A stretch of 64,000 bases of DNA from CANLBN01 sp034111645. Lineage in GTDB: Bacteria; Pseudomonadota; Gammaproteobacteria; Pseudomonadales; Cellvibrionaceae. Every line of letters begins with the position of its first letter. Position 1 is the stretch's first letter. Below, one piece after another: positions 1 to 9,036 of the stretch. Location: NCBI GenBank assembly GCA_034111645.1, contig JAWUWW010000039.1, forward strand, positions 67,205-131,204, read 5' to 3'. The translations under genes and the position numbers were made by a program. Under the pieces are notes generated by a model that saw nothing but the letters and a program-made list of their open reading frames with translations, ran no database searches and was not told the DNA's origin.

Positions 1-291
1 TGCGATATCTCTATGCGCTTCGTCTTCGATGGTTTCTGCTAAGTTATTTGATAATTCAAGCCAACCCCGACGATAAAGCTCCCAACCTAAATATAAGCGT
101 TTTATCCAAAGTAAATATTGATCCAAAGATATATAGGTTTTGTTCATGGGATCTTGTTGGTAAAAATCAATATAATATTCTATCGGTGGTAGCTCTTCAG
201 GCCAGTCTGCTTTAGTCTGATTTTGAAGGCTTGTGCAGCCGCTGATAAAAAATATCAAAGATATTATGGTAGTAAATGTAAGAGACTTCAT
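1..291 (-). CDS. Putative outer-membrane lipoprotein, 3' end outside window
   Basis: The reverse strand reads open from the ATG at 291 to the window edge (97 codons, no stop). The product starts with a short basic n-region, a hydrophobic segment and a lipobox ISGC at about residues 16-19, so it is probably lipidated and exported. The mature part is rich in Trp, Tyr and acidic residues (motifs WPEELPP and WELYRRGW). I do not recognise a family with known function. It is divergent from the UPF0149 gene and shares a 345-bp intergenic region with it. Too short for ordinary ORF calling because it is cut by the edge. Confidence 0.7.
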   Translation of the reverse strand, partial: MKSLTFTTIISLIFFISGCTSLQNQTKADWPEELPPIEYYIDFYQQDPMNKTYISLDQYLLWIKRLYLGWELYRRGWLELSNNLAETIEDEAHRDIA

Positions 292-636
292 AAGGGTTCA
301 CTTAGGGAGCTTAGCCTACTTGCTTTAGTTAAATGATTAAGTACGGAATCTATAGACAACTAGTTTAATGCGTCTTAATTACAGTTTAATGTAAGACTCA
401 TTATAATTTTAGAACAGGATGCAACTTTTGTCGCGAGAACCAAACTTCTATATCATGGTAATATGTATATCTATAAAAACGCTGGTATTACTAGTAGCCT
501 CTTCATATAAAACGATTCAGCTTTATGATTAGTTTGCATGATCAATCTAGATAAGCTTTTTGTACGCTTTGAAAGCAACCTGTTGGTCTGTATGTAATAG
601 CTATGTTAATGATATTAAAGGAAATATTTTTAGTTT
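292..636. other. Divergent intergenic region, lipoprotein / UPF0149
   Basis: 345 AT-rich bases between two divergent genes, so both promoters must lie here. I see no convincing -35/-10 pair, no tRNA and no fold resembling 6S RNA, which neighbours this locus in some relatives. A 37-codon ORF from 419 has no credible start context. Confidence 0.5.
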
Positions 637-1251
637 ATGTCTGATGTTCATTTGATTAATTTTGATGATTTCTGCGATGTATTAATTCCATTGGGTGCAC
701 TTAATAGTCCCTCTGAATTGCATGGCTTGTTATGCGGTAAATTATGTGGAGGAGCAGCTTTAACGCCTGATCAATGGCTTGCTGCAGCATGGGAGCTACT
801 AGATATTGTCGGCGAGCCCAATGTAGAAATACAAGAGCCAGTTATGGCGATGTACACCATTACCCAAGCACAGCTAAGCTCAGGGGATTATGATCTGCAG
901 CCGTTTTTGCCTGATGATGATAGTGAAATGGAGCAACGCACCCAAGCACTATCTCAGTGGTGTCATGGCTTTCTAACGGGCTTTGGAGGCGCAGGGATTG
1001 CACCTGATGCTAAGTTTTCAAGCGATCAGGCTGATTCTTTGCGTGACATAGCAGCCATAGTGCAAGTAACGATAGACGACGAAGTCGATCGCGATGAAGA
1101 TGAACAAGAATCGGACTATATAGATTTAATTGAACATGTACGCATTATCGCGATGAATTTTTATGAAGACAATCTGCAACAGATCCAAGATGATGAAAAA
1201 TCAGTAAAAAATGATAACAAAAAGCATTCAAAGACTAAAATTGTGCACTAA
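637..1251 (+). CDS. UPF0149 / YgfB-YecA family protein
   Basis: 204 residues with the two family hallmarks: SELHGLLCG at residues 27-35 and WCHGFLTGFG at 108-117. The rest is very acidic (Asp/Glu runs at 93-100 and 147-160), and a basic tail follows (residues 188-202). An AAAGGA sequence about 12 bases upstream supports the ATG at 637. The family is typically encoded directly upstream of pepP and ubiH in gammaproteobacteria, as here, and is thought to be a small cytosolic regulator rather than an enzyme. The Lys-rich C-terminal tail is an extension beyond the usual domain. Function in this organism is not deducible from sequence. Confidence 0.9.
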   Translation: MSDVHLINFDDFCDVLIPLGALNSPSELHGLLCGKLCGGAALTPDQWLAAAWELLDIVGEPNVEIQEPVMAMYTITQAQLSSGDYDLQPFLPDDDSEMEQRTQALSQWCHGFLTGFGGAGIAPDAKFSSDQADSLRDIAAIVQVTIDDEVDRDEDEQESDYIDLIEHVRIIAMNFYEDNLQQIQDDEKSVKNDNKKHSKTKIVH

Positions 1252-1387
1252 TATAAAGTCTAACCTAGACCATTAAAACTTAAGCGATTACAAATGTTTA
1301 AAAAATGTGATTGAGTCGTAACCACTAAATGTGATATCGAAATAGAATCCAATAAGTTGATAATAAATATCCAGTATTGTAAGGACA

Positions 1388-2728
1388 ATGACAAACGCTA
1401 TGCCAAAGACAATTCCGACGATTAGTAAAAAAGAGTTTGCCCGCCGCCGCGAGCAACTGATGCGTCATATGGAGCCAAATAGCATAGCTATTTTGCCGGC
1501 GGCTACTGAAAAAATTCGTAACCGCGATGCCGATTATCGATTTCGACAAGATAGTGATTTTTTTTATTTGAGCGGCTTTGTCGAGCCCGAAGCTGTTGTC
1601 GTCCTTATCCCTGGTCGAGAGCATGGAGAGTTCATACTTTTTTGTCGTGAGCGCGATCGAGCGCGTGAAATTTGGGATGGTTATCGCTCTGGTCCAGAGG
1701 GTGCTTGTAAAAATTTTCAGGCAGATGATGCATTTCCTATTAGCGATATCGATGATATTTTGCCAGGCCTTATTGAGGGCCGTGAGCGTGTTTACTATTC
1801 GATGGGTCGCGATCAACAGTTTGATCAAAAAGTAATGACTTGGGTTAACTCTATTCGTTCGCAAATCCGTTCGGGTGCGATACCGCCAGGTGAATTTTTA
1901 AATCTTGATCACCTGCTTCATGATCAACGATTGTTTAAGCGGGCAAGTGAAGTCCAAATTATGAAGCAAGCGGCGAGCATTTCGGCTAAAGCTCATTGCC
2001 AAGCAATGAAAATTTGTAAACCCGGAATGTATGAATATGAGTTAGAGGCAGAGCTTTTGCATGGTTTTATAAAAGCGGGTTCGCGGGCGGCTGCTTATAA
2101 TTCAATTGTAGGGAGTGGGGATAACGCCTGCATTTTGCATTATGTTGAAAACTCTAAGCAAATGAAAGCGGGCGACCTAGTGCTTATAGATGCAGGTTGT
2201 GAGTTAGAGCATTATGCCTCGGATATTACTCGTACTTTTCCAGTGTCGGGGATCTTTTCTAAAGAGCAAAGAGCGATTTATCAATTAGTTCTTGATGCAC
2301 AGGCTGCCGCAATTGATATGATAAAGCCGGGTAATCATTGGAACGAACCTCATGAAGTATCGGTTAAAGTTATTACTGAAGGTTTAGTTAAATTAGGTTT
2401 GTTGAAAGGCAATGTCGATAAGCTTATTAAAGAAGAAAAATATAGGCAATTTTATATGCATAAAATTGGTCATTGGCTAGGCATGGATGTGCACGATGTT
2501 GGTGACTATAAAATAGCTGGAATGTGGCGTGTGTTAGAGCCTGGTATGATAATGACAGTTGAACCGGGTATTTATATTTCCCCCGACGATGAAACCGTCG
2601 CTAAAAAATGGCGCGGCATTGGTATAAGAATTGAAGATGACGTACTTATCACGAAAACTGGTTATGAAATTTTATCGATTGACGCACCTAAAAAAATTGA
2701 TGAAATAGAGGCTTTAATGAGTGCTTAA
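1388..2728 (+). CDS. pepP: Xaa-Pro aminopeptidase PepP
   Basis: Cytosolic metallo-exopeptidase that removes the N-terminal residue ahead of proline. The 446 residues comprise an N-terminal aminopeptidase P domain (about 10-145) and a C-terminal pita-bread catalytic domain (about 185-440). The five dinuclear-metal ligands are visible: D268 (LIDAG), D279 (SDIT), H362 (GHWLGMDVHD), E392 (VEPGIY) and E416 (RIED). Their spacing matches the E. coli enzyme within one residue. An AGGAC sequence five bases before the ATG supports the start. It follows the UPF0149 gene by 136 bp and precedes ubiH by 131 bp, the classical gammaproteobacterial order. Confidence 0.96.
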   Translation: MTNAMPKTIPTISKKEFARRREQLMRHMEPNSIAILPAATEKIRNRDADYRFRQDSDFFYLSGFVEPEAVVVLIPGREHGEFILFCRERDRAREIWDGYRSGPEGACKNFQADDAFPISDIDDILPGLIEGRERVYYSMGRDQQFDQKVMTWVNSIRSQIRSGAIPPGEFLNLDHLLHDQRLFKRASEVQIMKQAASISAKAHCQAMKICKPGMYEYELEAELLHGFIKAGSRAAAYNSIVGSGDNACILHYVENSKQMKAGDLVLIDAGCELEHYASDITRTFPVSGIFSKEQRAIYQLVLDAQAAAIDMIKPGNHWNEPHEVSVKVITEGLVKLGLLKGNVDKLIKEEKYRQFYMHKIGHWLGMDVHDVGDYKIAGMWRVLEPGMIMTVEPGIYISPDDETVAKKWRGIGIRIEDDVLITKTGYEILSIDAPKKIDEIEALMSA

Positions 2729-2859
2729 ATACTAGTTATTAAAATTAATTAGAAGCTTAAGTAAAATTATTATTCTGTTTTATCAAGCATAAGTTATTAA
2801 ATAATACAGAGGCAAAAGTTATTTCTGCAACATTAGCTGACAGTTCTGAGTCTTTTAAT

Positions 2860-4137
2860 ATGCGCAATCAACATATTGTTATTGTTGGTGGTGGCATGGT
2901 GGGTATTAGTTTAGCGTTGTTATTGTCGAAGTGGCTGTCTACATCCTCATTAAAAAATAAAATCTCTAAATCTTATTCGATTACATTAATCGAAAAATTT
3001 CAATTAAATGCCACTCCAAAAGCTACCCTTAAACAGTCTAGCTTTGATGCTCGCTCTACGGCCTTGAGTGCCGGTTCAGCGAAAATCTTTAACGAGCTTG
3101 ACTGTTGGCAAAAGATACAAAATGTAGCTGAGCCTATTGAAAGAATTCATGTGTCCGATAAAGGCCACATGAGCAATGTCAGCATAAATGCCAAAGAGTA
3201 TGATTGTGATGCGCTAGGTTATCTCGTTGAGAATCGACATTTAGGCTCTGTATTATTAAGTGAACTAAAAAAAACCGCTGTTAATTGTTTAGCGCCGGTG
3301 CAAGTTGTCAGTTGTGAAGCAAAAAAAAATGGCTATAAGCTAACCTTAGAGAATGGCGATAAAGATAATAAAATTACGACAGATGAAATTCATGCTGATT
3401 TATTAATTGTTGCCGATGGCGCAGAATCTGAGCTGCGAAAAAAACTGGGTATAGATGCAAAATATACAGATTATAAACAGTCTGCGTTAATCGCAAATGT
3501 AGCACTTTCTGAGCCGCATAAAAATATCGCCTACGAACGTTTTACAGACACTGGCCCGATTGCTTTACTGCCATTATCGGCAAGCCCGCTTGAATCACAA
3601 CCTGCAACAGGAAATGACAGAGCCGCACTAGTATGGATCATTCCACGCGATCAGCAAGATAATTACCTCAACGAGAGTAATGAAAATCTATTAGCTCGTC
3701 TACAAGACCGATTTGGTTATCGGGCCGGTAAGTTTTTATCAATAGGTGCGCGGCAAGCCTATCCATTAACGCTTATTCAGGCGGCAGAACAAGTTCGCTC
3801 TAATCTAGTCCTTATTGGTAACGCGGCACATTTTTTACATCCCGTTGCAGGGCAGGGCTTCAATTTAGCATTAAGAGATTGTTATCAGTTAGTGAGCTGC
3901 CTTCAGCAGGCCGATACCAATAACAAACTATTGGGCGAGTTATCGGTTCTTAATCAATATCTTGATGATCAATCATTTGATCAAGACTCAACAATTGTGG
4001 TTACAGATTCATTAGTCAAATTGTTTTCATCGGCCAAGTTCTCAAAGGCAGTTGTAAGGCAGCTTGGATTATTAGGTTTAAATGCATCGCCTATTATTAA
4101 ACATCGATTTGGTAAAAAGATGATGGGGTTAGGATGA
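2860..4137 (+). CDS. ubiH: 2-octaprenyl-6-methoxyphenol hydroxylase UbiH
   Basis: FAD monooxygenase of aerobic ubiquinone synthesis, acting on the aromatic ring in the Ubi complex. 425 residues with the class A flavoprotein signatures in order: Rossmann GGGMVG (10-15), a DARSTALS segment (63-70), the DG motif VADGAESELRKKLG (184-197) and the second FAD motif GNAAHFLHPVAGQGFNLALRD (320-340). It precedes a paralogue by 39 bp, so the two are probably cotranscribed. The lysine-rich insert after residue 28 is longer than in E. coli. The ribosome site is weak. Assignment as UbiH rather than UbiI rests on gene order and the ARSTALS-type segment. Confidence 0.92.
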   Translation: MRNQHIVIVGGGMVGISLALLLSKWLSTSSLKNKISKSYSITLIEKFQLNATPKATLKQSSFDARSTALSAGSAKIFNELDCWQKIQNVAEPIERIHVSDKGHMSNVSINAKEYDCDALGYLVENRHLGSVLLSELKKTAVNCLAPVQVVSCEAKKNGYKLTLENGDKDNKITTDEIHADLLIVADGAESELRKKLGIDAKYTDYKQSALIANVALSEPHKNIAYERFTDTGPIALLPLSASPLESQPATGNDRAALVWIIPRDQQDNYLNESNENLLARLQDRFGYRAGKFLSIGARQAYPLTLIQAAEQVRSNLVLIGNAAHFLHPVAGQGFNLALRDCYQLVSCLQQADTNNKLLGELSVLNQYLDDQSFDQDSTIVVTDSLVKLFSSAKFSKAVVRQLGLLGLNASPIIKHRFGKKMMGLG

Positions 4138-4176
4138 TGGTTTTATTATTTATAATAGCGTCTGCTGAGTATTGAT

Positions 4177-5451
4177 ATGATTGTTAAAAAAAATGATATC
4201 AATAGTGATAAAAACAGTGATCTAAAAACTCAAACCTATGACCTGATTATTGTTGGCGCAGGTTTAGTGGGGGCAACACTTGCGGCTAGTATCGCGAGTC
4301 ATGATGCTAATAAAGCAATTAAGATAGCATTAATCGATCAGGGCAAAGCTCCAGAGGTTTTGTCATTAATAGACGAGCCTCCAGAATTCGATCCGCGAGT
4401 TGTCGCTCTGACTCAAGAATCTATAAAGTTATTTGAGTCTATAGGTGCATGGTCAACGATAAAATCTATGCGAGCGTGTGCTTATCGCTCTATGCGCGTC
4501 TGGGATAACGAGGGCACAGGAGAAATTATTTTCGATGCGCATGAATTATCACAATCTCAATTGGGTGTGATTGTTGAAAATCGGATACTATTATCAGCAG
4601 TCCTGGATGTCTTAACAACGCAAAAAAACATTACTGTATTGCGGGGACAATCAGTTGCTGATTTATCTTCAGATCAAAAAATAAATAATAAGTCGCTTAA
4701 AAAAATCACGCTGACTAATGGGGCAATATTAAAAGCTTCATTAGTTATTGCAGCCGATGGTGCGCATTCAAAAATACGCGAGCTAGCTGGCTTGCAAGTT
4801 CGCAGCTGGAGCTATCAGCAAAAAGCTATCGTCACCACTGTGAAAACAGAAAAGCCGCATCAACAAACTGCGTGGCAAAATTTTTTGCTGACTGGGCCAT
4901 TAGCTTTCTTACCGCTAGATCATAAAAGTAATCAATACTCTTCTATTGTTTGGTCTGCTGATAACGATGAAGCTGATCGCTTAATGGCGCTATCAGATGA
5001 TGATTTTAAAGTTGAGCTTGCTCGCGCATTTGAAAATCGTTTAGGCACTGTTGAAAATGTCGATAAGCGTTATTGCTTTCCGTTAACGCAAGCTCATGCC
5101 GTTACTTATATTGCGCCACAAATAGTATTAGTAGGTGATGCTGCACATACTATTCATCCATTGGCGGGGCAGGGTGTTAATTTGGGTTTGCTCGACGCGG
5201 CTGCGTTAGCAAAAGAAATTACCAGAGCTTCCGATCGCGGCTTGAGCATACTTGATGAATCTATTTTGCGTCGTTATCAGCGTGCCAGAAAGAATAATAA
5301 TTTACAGTTTATGGCGCTTATGGAAAGCTTTAAGCGTTTATTTGGCACGCGCAACCTATCAGTGCGTTGGTTAAGAAATGCAGGCATTAAAAAAATAAAT
5401 CATTTATCACCGGTTAAAAAATGGCTTGCAAAAAAAGCGATGGGCTTATAA
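4177..5451 (+). CDS. ubiI: UbiH/UbiF/VisC-family ubiquinone hydroxylase (UbiI-like)
   Basis: Second flavin-dependent ring hydroxylase of ubiquinone synthesis, 424 residues. It shows GAGLVGATLA (27-36), FDPRVVALT (71-79), the DG motif AADGAHSKIRELAG (192-205) and GDAAHTIHPLAGQGVNLGLLD (320-340). In the usual ubiH-ubiI (visC) pair the downstream gene performs C5-hydroxylation, which I assume here from position. A lysine-rich, low-complexity N-terminal extension of about 20 residues precedes the flavin domain, so translation could also begin later, although no better ATG is visible. Confidence 0.88.
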   Translation: MIVKKNDINSDKNSDLKTQTYDLIIVGAGLVGATLAASIASHDANKAIKIALIDQGKAPEVLSLIDEPPEFDPRVVALTQESIKLFESIGAWSTIKSMRACAYRSMRVWDNEGTGEIIFDAHELSQSQLGVIVENRILLSAVLDVLTTQKNITVLRGQSVADLSSDQKINNKSLKKITLTNGAILKASLVIAADGAHSKIRELAGLQVRSWSYQQKAIVTTVKTEKPHQQTAWQNFLLTGPLAFLPLDHKSNQYSSIVWSADNDEADRLMALSDDDFKVELARAFENRLGTVENVDKRYCFPLTQAHAVTYIAPQIVLVGDAAHTIHPLAGQGVNLGLLDAAALAKEITRASDRGLSILDESILRRYQRARKNNNLQFMALMESFKRLFGTRNLSVRWLRNAGIKKINHLSPVKKWLAKKAMGL

Positions 5452-5602
5452 TTTTAGTATAGTTATTAAATAGTGGCTAACAATTATTGATTGAAAGCTC
5501 GTTAAAATATGTCTATTTTTACTAAAGATTATATAAAATTATTAATCTTTTAACATGCTGTTATAAAGTTTATAAGAGCTATCAATAAAGAGTTTGTTAA
5601 CA

Positions 5603-5776
5603 ATGAATCTACTAATAATATTGGCAGTATTAATAATCGCGCTGATGATACTGATCCCATTGTTAGAAAAATCAAATTTCCAGCTAGATCCCAAACTAAC
5701 AGCAAAAATAAGCCGTTGGATCATCCCTAGCTTAATTTTAATTGGTGTTTTACAACTTCTCATGATGCTGTTTTAA
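5603..5776 (+). CDS. Small two-helix membrane protein, 57 aa
   Basis: The ATG at 5603 follows an AAAGAG sequence by about ten bases, better than the upstream in-frame TTG at 5594. The product is almost entirely two hydrophobic segments (about residues 1-20 and 37-57) joined by a short loop with a few charges (KSNFQLDPKL). No known domain is recognised. It lies between ubiI and a channel gene on the same strand. The opposite-strand ORF over the same bases has no start context and is regarded as a shadow. Probably a real small inner-membrane protein; role unknown. Confidence 0.6.
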   Translation: MNLLIILAVLIIALMILIPLLEKSNFQLDPKLTAKISRWIIPSLILIGVLQLLMMLF

Positions 5777-5878
5777 TGCGTTAATTATTTTTGCTATCCT
5801 TGCTTGAAATATAGTTCCTGTAAATTATATAAAAATTAACTCACTTGTTATCGTTTATTTATTTTCTGATTATTGCTT

Positions 5879-6307
5879 ATGCTTATTTGGATTATTAATT
5901 CATTTCTGATTATTCTTGTAGTGCTGATTCACTATGAGATGTTGCGTGGATTATCAATAATAATACCTAAATTATCAATTGGTTATCGTCTGCGAGTACT
6001 TTTTGGAGTGATTGGTGCGATCACTGCTCACGTTCTAGAGGTGTGGGTATTTGGCATTGGTTATTATTTTATGCAGACACATTTTGAAGTTGGTGGTTTT
6101 GTGGGTGTGCATAATGGCTCACTTTTAGACAGCGTCTATTTTTCTTTTAGTGCTTATACCTCTTTAGGTTTTGGTGACATTGCGCCATTGGGCGATATAC
6201 GATTTACGGCGGGTCTCGAAGCACTGGTAGGTTTAGTCTTAATTGCATGGTCTGCTTCATTCTTGTATTTAGAAATGACTCATTACTGGAGAGAAAATAA
6301 AAAATAA
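5879..6307 (+). CDS. Small ion-channel (two-TM K+ channel type) protein
   Basis: 142 residues with three hydrophobic segments (about 5-25, 40-64 and 110-130). Before the last one lies a pore-loop sequence SAYTSLGFGDIAPLG containing TxxGFGD (94-100), the potassium selectivity filter in its GFGD form. This fits the bacterial ion-channel family PF07885. There is no cytosolic RCK/TrkA_N domain, so gating must come from the membrane part or a partner. The ATG at 5879 is preferred over a TTG two codons earlier. It is convergent with the LysR gene. Family clear; K+ specificity inferred from the filter. Confidence 0.8.
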   Translation: MLIWIINSFLIILVVLIHYEMLRGLSIIIPKLSIGYRLRVLFGVIGAITAHVLEVWVFGIGYYFMQTHFEVGGFVGVHNGSLLDSVYFSFSAYTSLGFGDIAPLGDIRFTAGLEALVGLVLIAWSASFLYLEMTHYWRENKK

Positions 6308-6336
6308 TCTTTTAATATTAAAATCCATCTTTTATT

Positions 6337-7257
6337 TTAAGTAAATATTTTAGCAAATAAATTTTCAGCATGAATTTTCTCACGCAACCACTTGCACGCT
6401 TTGCCAGTATTGTTTTTTGGCCAAGCGATATTGAGATTTTGCTGGATACTTCTATTAGTAGGTATTTTTATAATCAGTGATTTTTTTAAAGCCGGAGTAG
6501 CAATATGCTCTGGTAAGTGAGTAATGCCCATCGCATTAATTAAAGCATTATACTTTTGCTCCATGTTGGCGACATATAAAAATTGTTTTAAGCCAATTAA
6601 GCCGGTGTCTCGTGGTAATAATTTGCGCGCACTATCACTAATGGCAATATGTATAAATTGAGCAAGGGCTCTTTCGTCAATGACTTGGTCAACATTCTCT
6701 GCATTAATGAGTTCGCTTGCGGGGTGACTAGTCGCACAATATAAGTGTGTTTGTAAGTTGCCCAGATTATTTGCATGCCAATAACCACCGGTAGGGGCAT
6801 CGCCGGTTACTCCAATAACAAGGTCTGCGCGTTGATCAACCAGTGCCTCCCAGCTGCCACTTAAGGCCTCTTCCATTATTTTAATATTGAGCCATGGTTG
6901 CTGTTGTTGTAGCTTTTTGATGGCTGGCCAAAGTGGATCTATTGGTAAAATTGTATCGATGACAATTCTAAGCTCACCCTCCCAGCCATTTTCTAATTGT
7001 TTGGTTTGTGCTTCTAGCCGTTGAACTTGTTGCAAAATATCGCGACCGCGCTCAAGTAACAGTTTGCCAGTTGGCGTTAGCTTGGCTTTTTGAAGACTTC
7101 GATCAAATAATTTGACATTTAACTGTTCTTCTAACTTTTTAATACTATAAGTTACCGCGGATGGCACCCGATATAGCTCTTCAGCAGCAGCGGCAAAACT
7201 ACCTTTTCTTTCAATAGAATCAAGTACTTGTAGGGCATCTAAGGATAGCATGTGCAT
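6337..7257 (-). CDS. LysR-family transcriptional regulator (YhaJ-like)
   Basis: 306 residues. The N-terminal winged helix (about 3-62) contains the LysR segment AAAAEELYRVPSAVTYSIKKLEEQL. The C-terminal effector domain runs from about 90 to 295. Divergent from DoxX, glutathionyl-hydroquinone reductase and pirin genes, which matches the E. coli set where the LysR protein YhaJ activates yqjF and lies near yqjG and yhaK. It is therefore expected to autoregulate and to activate the neighbouring operon in response to quinone-like compounds; that is inference. Two ATGs (7257 and 7251) are possible starts. Confidence 0.9.
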   Translation of the reverse strand: MHMLSLDALQVLDSIERKGSFAAAAEELYRVPSAVTYSIKKLEEQLNVKLFDRSLQKAKLTPTGKLLLERGRDILQQVQRLEAQTKQLENGWEGELRIVIDTILPIDPLWPAIKKLQQQQPWLNIKIMEEALSGSWEALVDQRADLVIGVTGDAPTGGYWHANNLGNLQTHLYCATSHPASELINAENVDQVIDERALAQFIHIAISDSARKLLPRDTGLIGLKQFLYVANMEQKYNALINAMGITHLPEHIATPALKKSLIIKIPTNRSIQQNLNIAWPKNNTGKACKWLREKIHAENLFAKIFT

Positions 7258-7271
7258 ACCTATTAATTATG

Positions 7272-7286
7272 TTCAATATTTTTGAA
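7272..7286. promoter_or_regulatory. Candidate LysR half-site dyad TTCAA-N5-TTGAA
   Basis: A perfect inverted repeat TTCAATATTTTTGAA lies 15 bp upstream of the regulator's ATG. It has the T-N11-A layout typical of LysR binding sites and sits where an autoregulatory site would be expected. Inferred from position and symmetry only. Confidence 0.4.
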
Positions 7287-7358
7287 GTAATAGTGCAAAA
7301 TATATCAATTTTTTTATTAATTAACCATCGATATAGTGTCATTCAACAGCCTAAAACT

Positions 7359-7392
7359 GTTTTAACCCATAGTTGAAGGCAAAAGTTAAAAC
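7359..7392. promoter_or_regulatory. 8-bp inverted repeat in the LysR/DoxX intergenic region
   Basis: GTTTTAAC (7359-7366) and GTTAAAAC (7385-7392) form a perfect 8-bp inverted repeat with an 18-bp spacer, 48 bp upstream of the DoxX start. It could be a second regulator site or a leader hairpin. Confidence 0.3.
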
Positions 7393-7439
7393 CAATCAAT
7401 AAAGATTAATTGAATAATTAGCGTAAATAGGAGACAGGC

Positions 7440-7877
7440 ATGAATATTAATACAATAGTAAAAACGCAACCGCAGTGGGCCAGTTTAGCGCTGCGCCTTC
7501 CTTTAGGTATTATCTTTGTCGCACATGGTGCGCAAAAATTATTTGCCTGGTTTGGTGGTTATGGTCTTGAAGGTACAGGTCAGTTTATGGCCTCACAAGG
7601 CTTAGAGCCCGGTTTTCTGATGGCATTATTGGCAGGTAGCGTAGAGTTTTTTGGTGGTCTAGCATTGATTATCGGCATATTAGTTAGACCTGCTGCTTTA
7701 GGATTAGCGTTTGCGATGTTAATTGCGGGCGTTGTTGTACACGGTAGCGCAGGCTTATTTTTATCGAATGGTGGATATGAATTTGCACTCGCCTTGTTTA
7801 GCGGTTCTGTAGCGCTGTTATTTTTAGGTGGCGGTAGATTATCGTTAGATAATTTGCTCAGTCAGCGTCTAAGTTGA
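7440..7877 (+). CDS. DoxX family inner-membrane protein (YqjF-like)
   Basis: 145 residues with four hydrophobic helices. The DoxX signature is near the start: RLPLGIIFVAHGAQKLF (about 19-35), followed by a Gly-rich loop FGGYGLEG. A GGAGA ribosome site precedes the ATG by eight bases. DoxX proteins are small membrane oxidoreductase-associated proteins. In E. coli the homologue YqjF is induced by nitroaromatics and quinones via YhaJ. First gene of a DoxX-hydroquinone reductase-pirin cluster, with the LysR gene divergent. Exact biochemical activity is unknown. Confidence 0.88.
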   Translation: MNINTIVKTQPQWASLALRLPLGIIFVAHGAQKLFAWFGGYGLEGTGQFMASQGLEPGFLMALLAGSVEFFGGLALIIGILVRPAALGLAFAMLIAGVVVHGSAGLFLSNGGYEFALALFSGSVALLFLGGGRLSLDNLLSQRLS

Positions 7878-7972
7878 TGTTAAATGCCGTCTCTCTTTAT
7901 AGCTCTATCGAGAGGCGTTAAGCAGTATTTTTATAAAATATGGGTGATTAATTTTAAAGAAGGAGGTTCGTA

Positions 7973-8965
7973 ATGGGATTGTTAGTAAAAGGTGAATGGC
8001 AGGATAAATGGTACGATACGTCAAAATCAGGCGGTGAATTTATTCGAGAGGATGCGCAGTATCGTCATTGGATAACGCTAGACGGTCAAGCTAGTGAGTT
8101 AAGTCAGCAATATGGCGATGACAACACGATAACATTTAAAGCTGAATCTGGACGCTATCATTTGTACGTATCGTTAGCTTGCCCTTGGGCGCACAGAACA
8201 CTTATCTTTAGAGAACTAAAAGGCTTAAAAAAACATATTAGCGTGTCTGTGGTGCATCCGCATATGTTAACGCAGGGTTGGACTTTTGAAACCGATGCAG
8301 CAGCTTTGGGTGATGATTTATATAACAGTCAATACGCCTACGAAATATATACACGCGATAAGGCCGATTACTCAGGTCGCGTTACTGTACCTATTCTTTG
8401 GGATAAAAAACAACAGTGTATTGTGAGTAATGAATCCTCAGAAATTATTCGTATGTTTAATTCAGCCTTTAATCATCTCACTAATAATGACGATGATTAT
8501 TATCCAAAGCAGGATCGGCTAGTAATTGATGAGATTAATAGCTTAGTTTATGAGTGCGTGAATAACGGAGTTTATCGCACCGGTTTTACAACAACGCAAG
8601 CGGCTTATGAGAAGGCATTTAATAGCTTATTTAATGCACTTGATGAGCTTGATGAACGTCTAGCACAGCAGCGTTATTTGGTGGGAGAAAAAATTACCGA
8701 GGCCGACTGGCGCTTATTTACCACATTGGTGCGCTTTGATGCCGTGTATGCAGGTCACTTCAAATGTAACCTTAAGCGTATAGCTGATTATCAACATTTG
8801 TCGGGCTACTTGCGCGAGCTATATCAATATCCGGGAGTCGCCGAGACGGTTAATTTTGAACATATTAAGCAACATTATTACTACAGCCACGATACGATTA
8901 ATCCGACTCGAGTTGTTCCCTTAGGGCCAAAACTTGATCTTGAAGCAGCGCATATGCGTGGTTGA
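7973..8965 (+). CDS. yqjG: Glutathionyl-hydroquinone reductase (YqjG/Xi-class GST)
   Basis: 330 residues. The thioredoxin-fold N-terminal domain carries the catalytic Cys70 in YVSLACPWAHRT, the motif of glutathionyl-hydroquinone reductases. The helical GST C-terminal domain follows (about 170-300). These enzymes strip glutathione from glutathionyl-hydroquinones, giving glutathione disulfide and free hydroquinone, and so recycle quinones trapped by glutathione. A strong AAGGAGG site six bases upstream supports the ATG. It lies 95 bp after DoxX and 71 bp before pirin, all on one strand. Confidence 0.93.
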   Translation: MGLLVKGEWQDKWYDTSKSGGEFIREDAQYRHWITLDGQASELSQQYGDDNTITFKAESGRYHLYVSLACPWAHRTLIFRELKGLKKHISVSVVHPHMLTQGWTFETDAAALGDDLYNSQYAYEIYTRDKADYSGRVTVPILWDKKQQCIVSNESSEIIRMFNSAFNHLTNNDDDYYPKQDRLVIDEINSLVYECVNNGVYRTGFTTTQAAYEKAFNSLFNALDELDERLAQQRYLVGEKITEADWRLFTTLVRFDAVYAGHFKCNLKRIADYQHLSGYLRELYQYPGVAETVNFEHIKQHYYYSHDTINPTRVVPLGPKLDLEAAHMRG

Positions 8966-9036
8966 TAAAACCAAAAATTGGCTAAAGATAAAATGAACAA
9001 TCCTAAGCAACTTGAACAATAAGAGTTTTTGAGAGA

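Noticed and set aside
292..636. Possible 6S RNA near the UPF0149-pepP-ubiH locus
   Set aside because: The region is AT-rich without the long imperfect hairpin and central bubble expected.
1325..1864. 179-codon minus-strand ORF over pepP
   Set aside because: Antisense of a conserved enzyme with complete active site; no start context.
6310..6323. TTTTAATATTAAAA perfect palindrome between channel and LysR genes
   Set aside because: Pure A/T palindromes of this size are expected by chance in such DNA and cannot form a stable hairpin.
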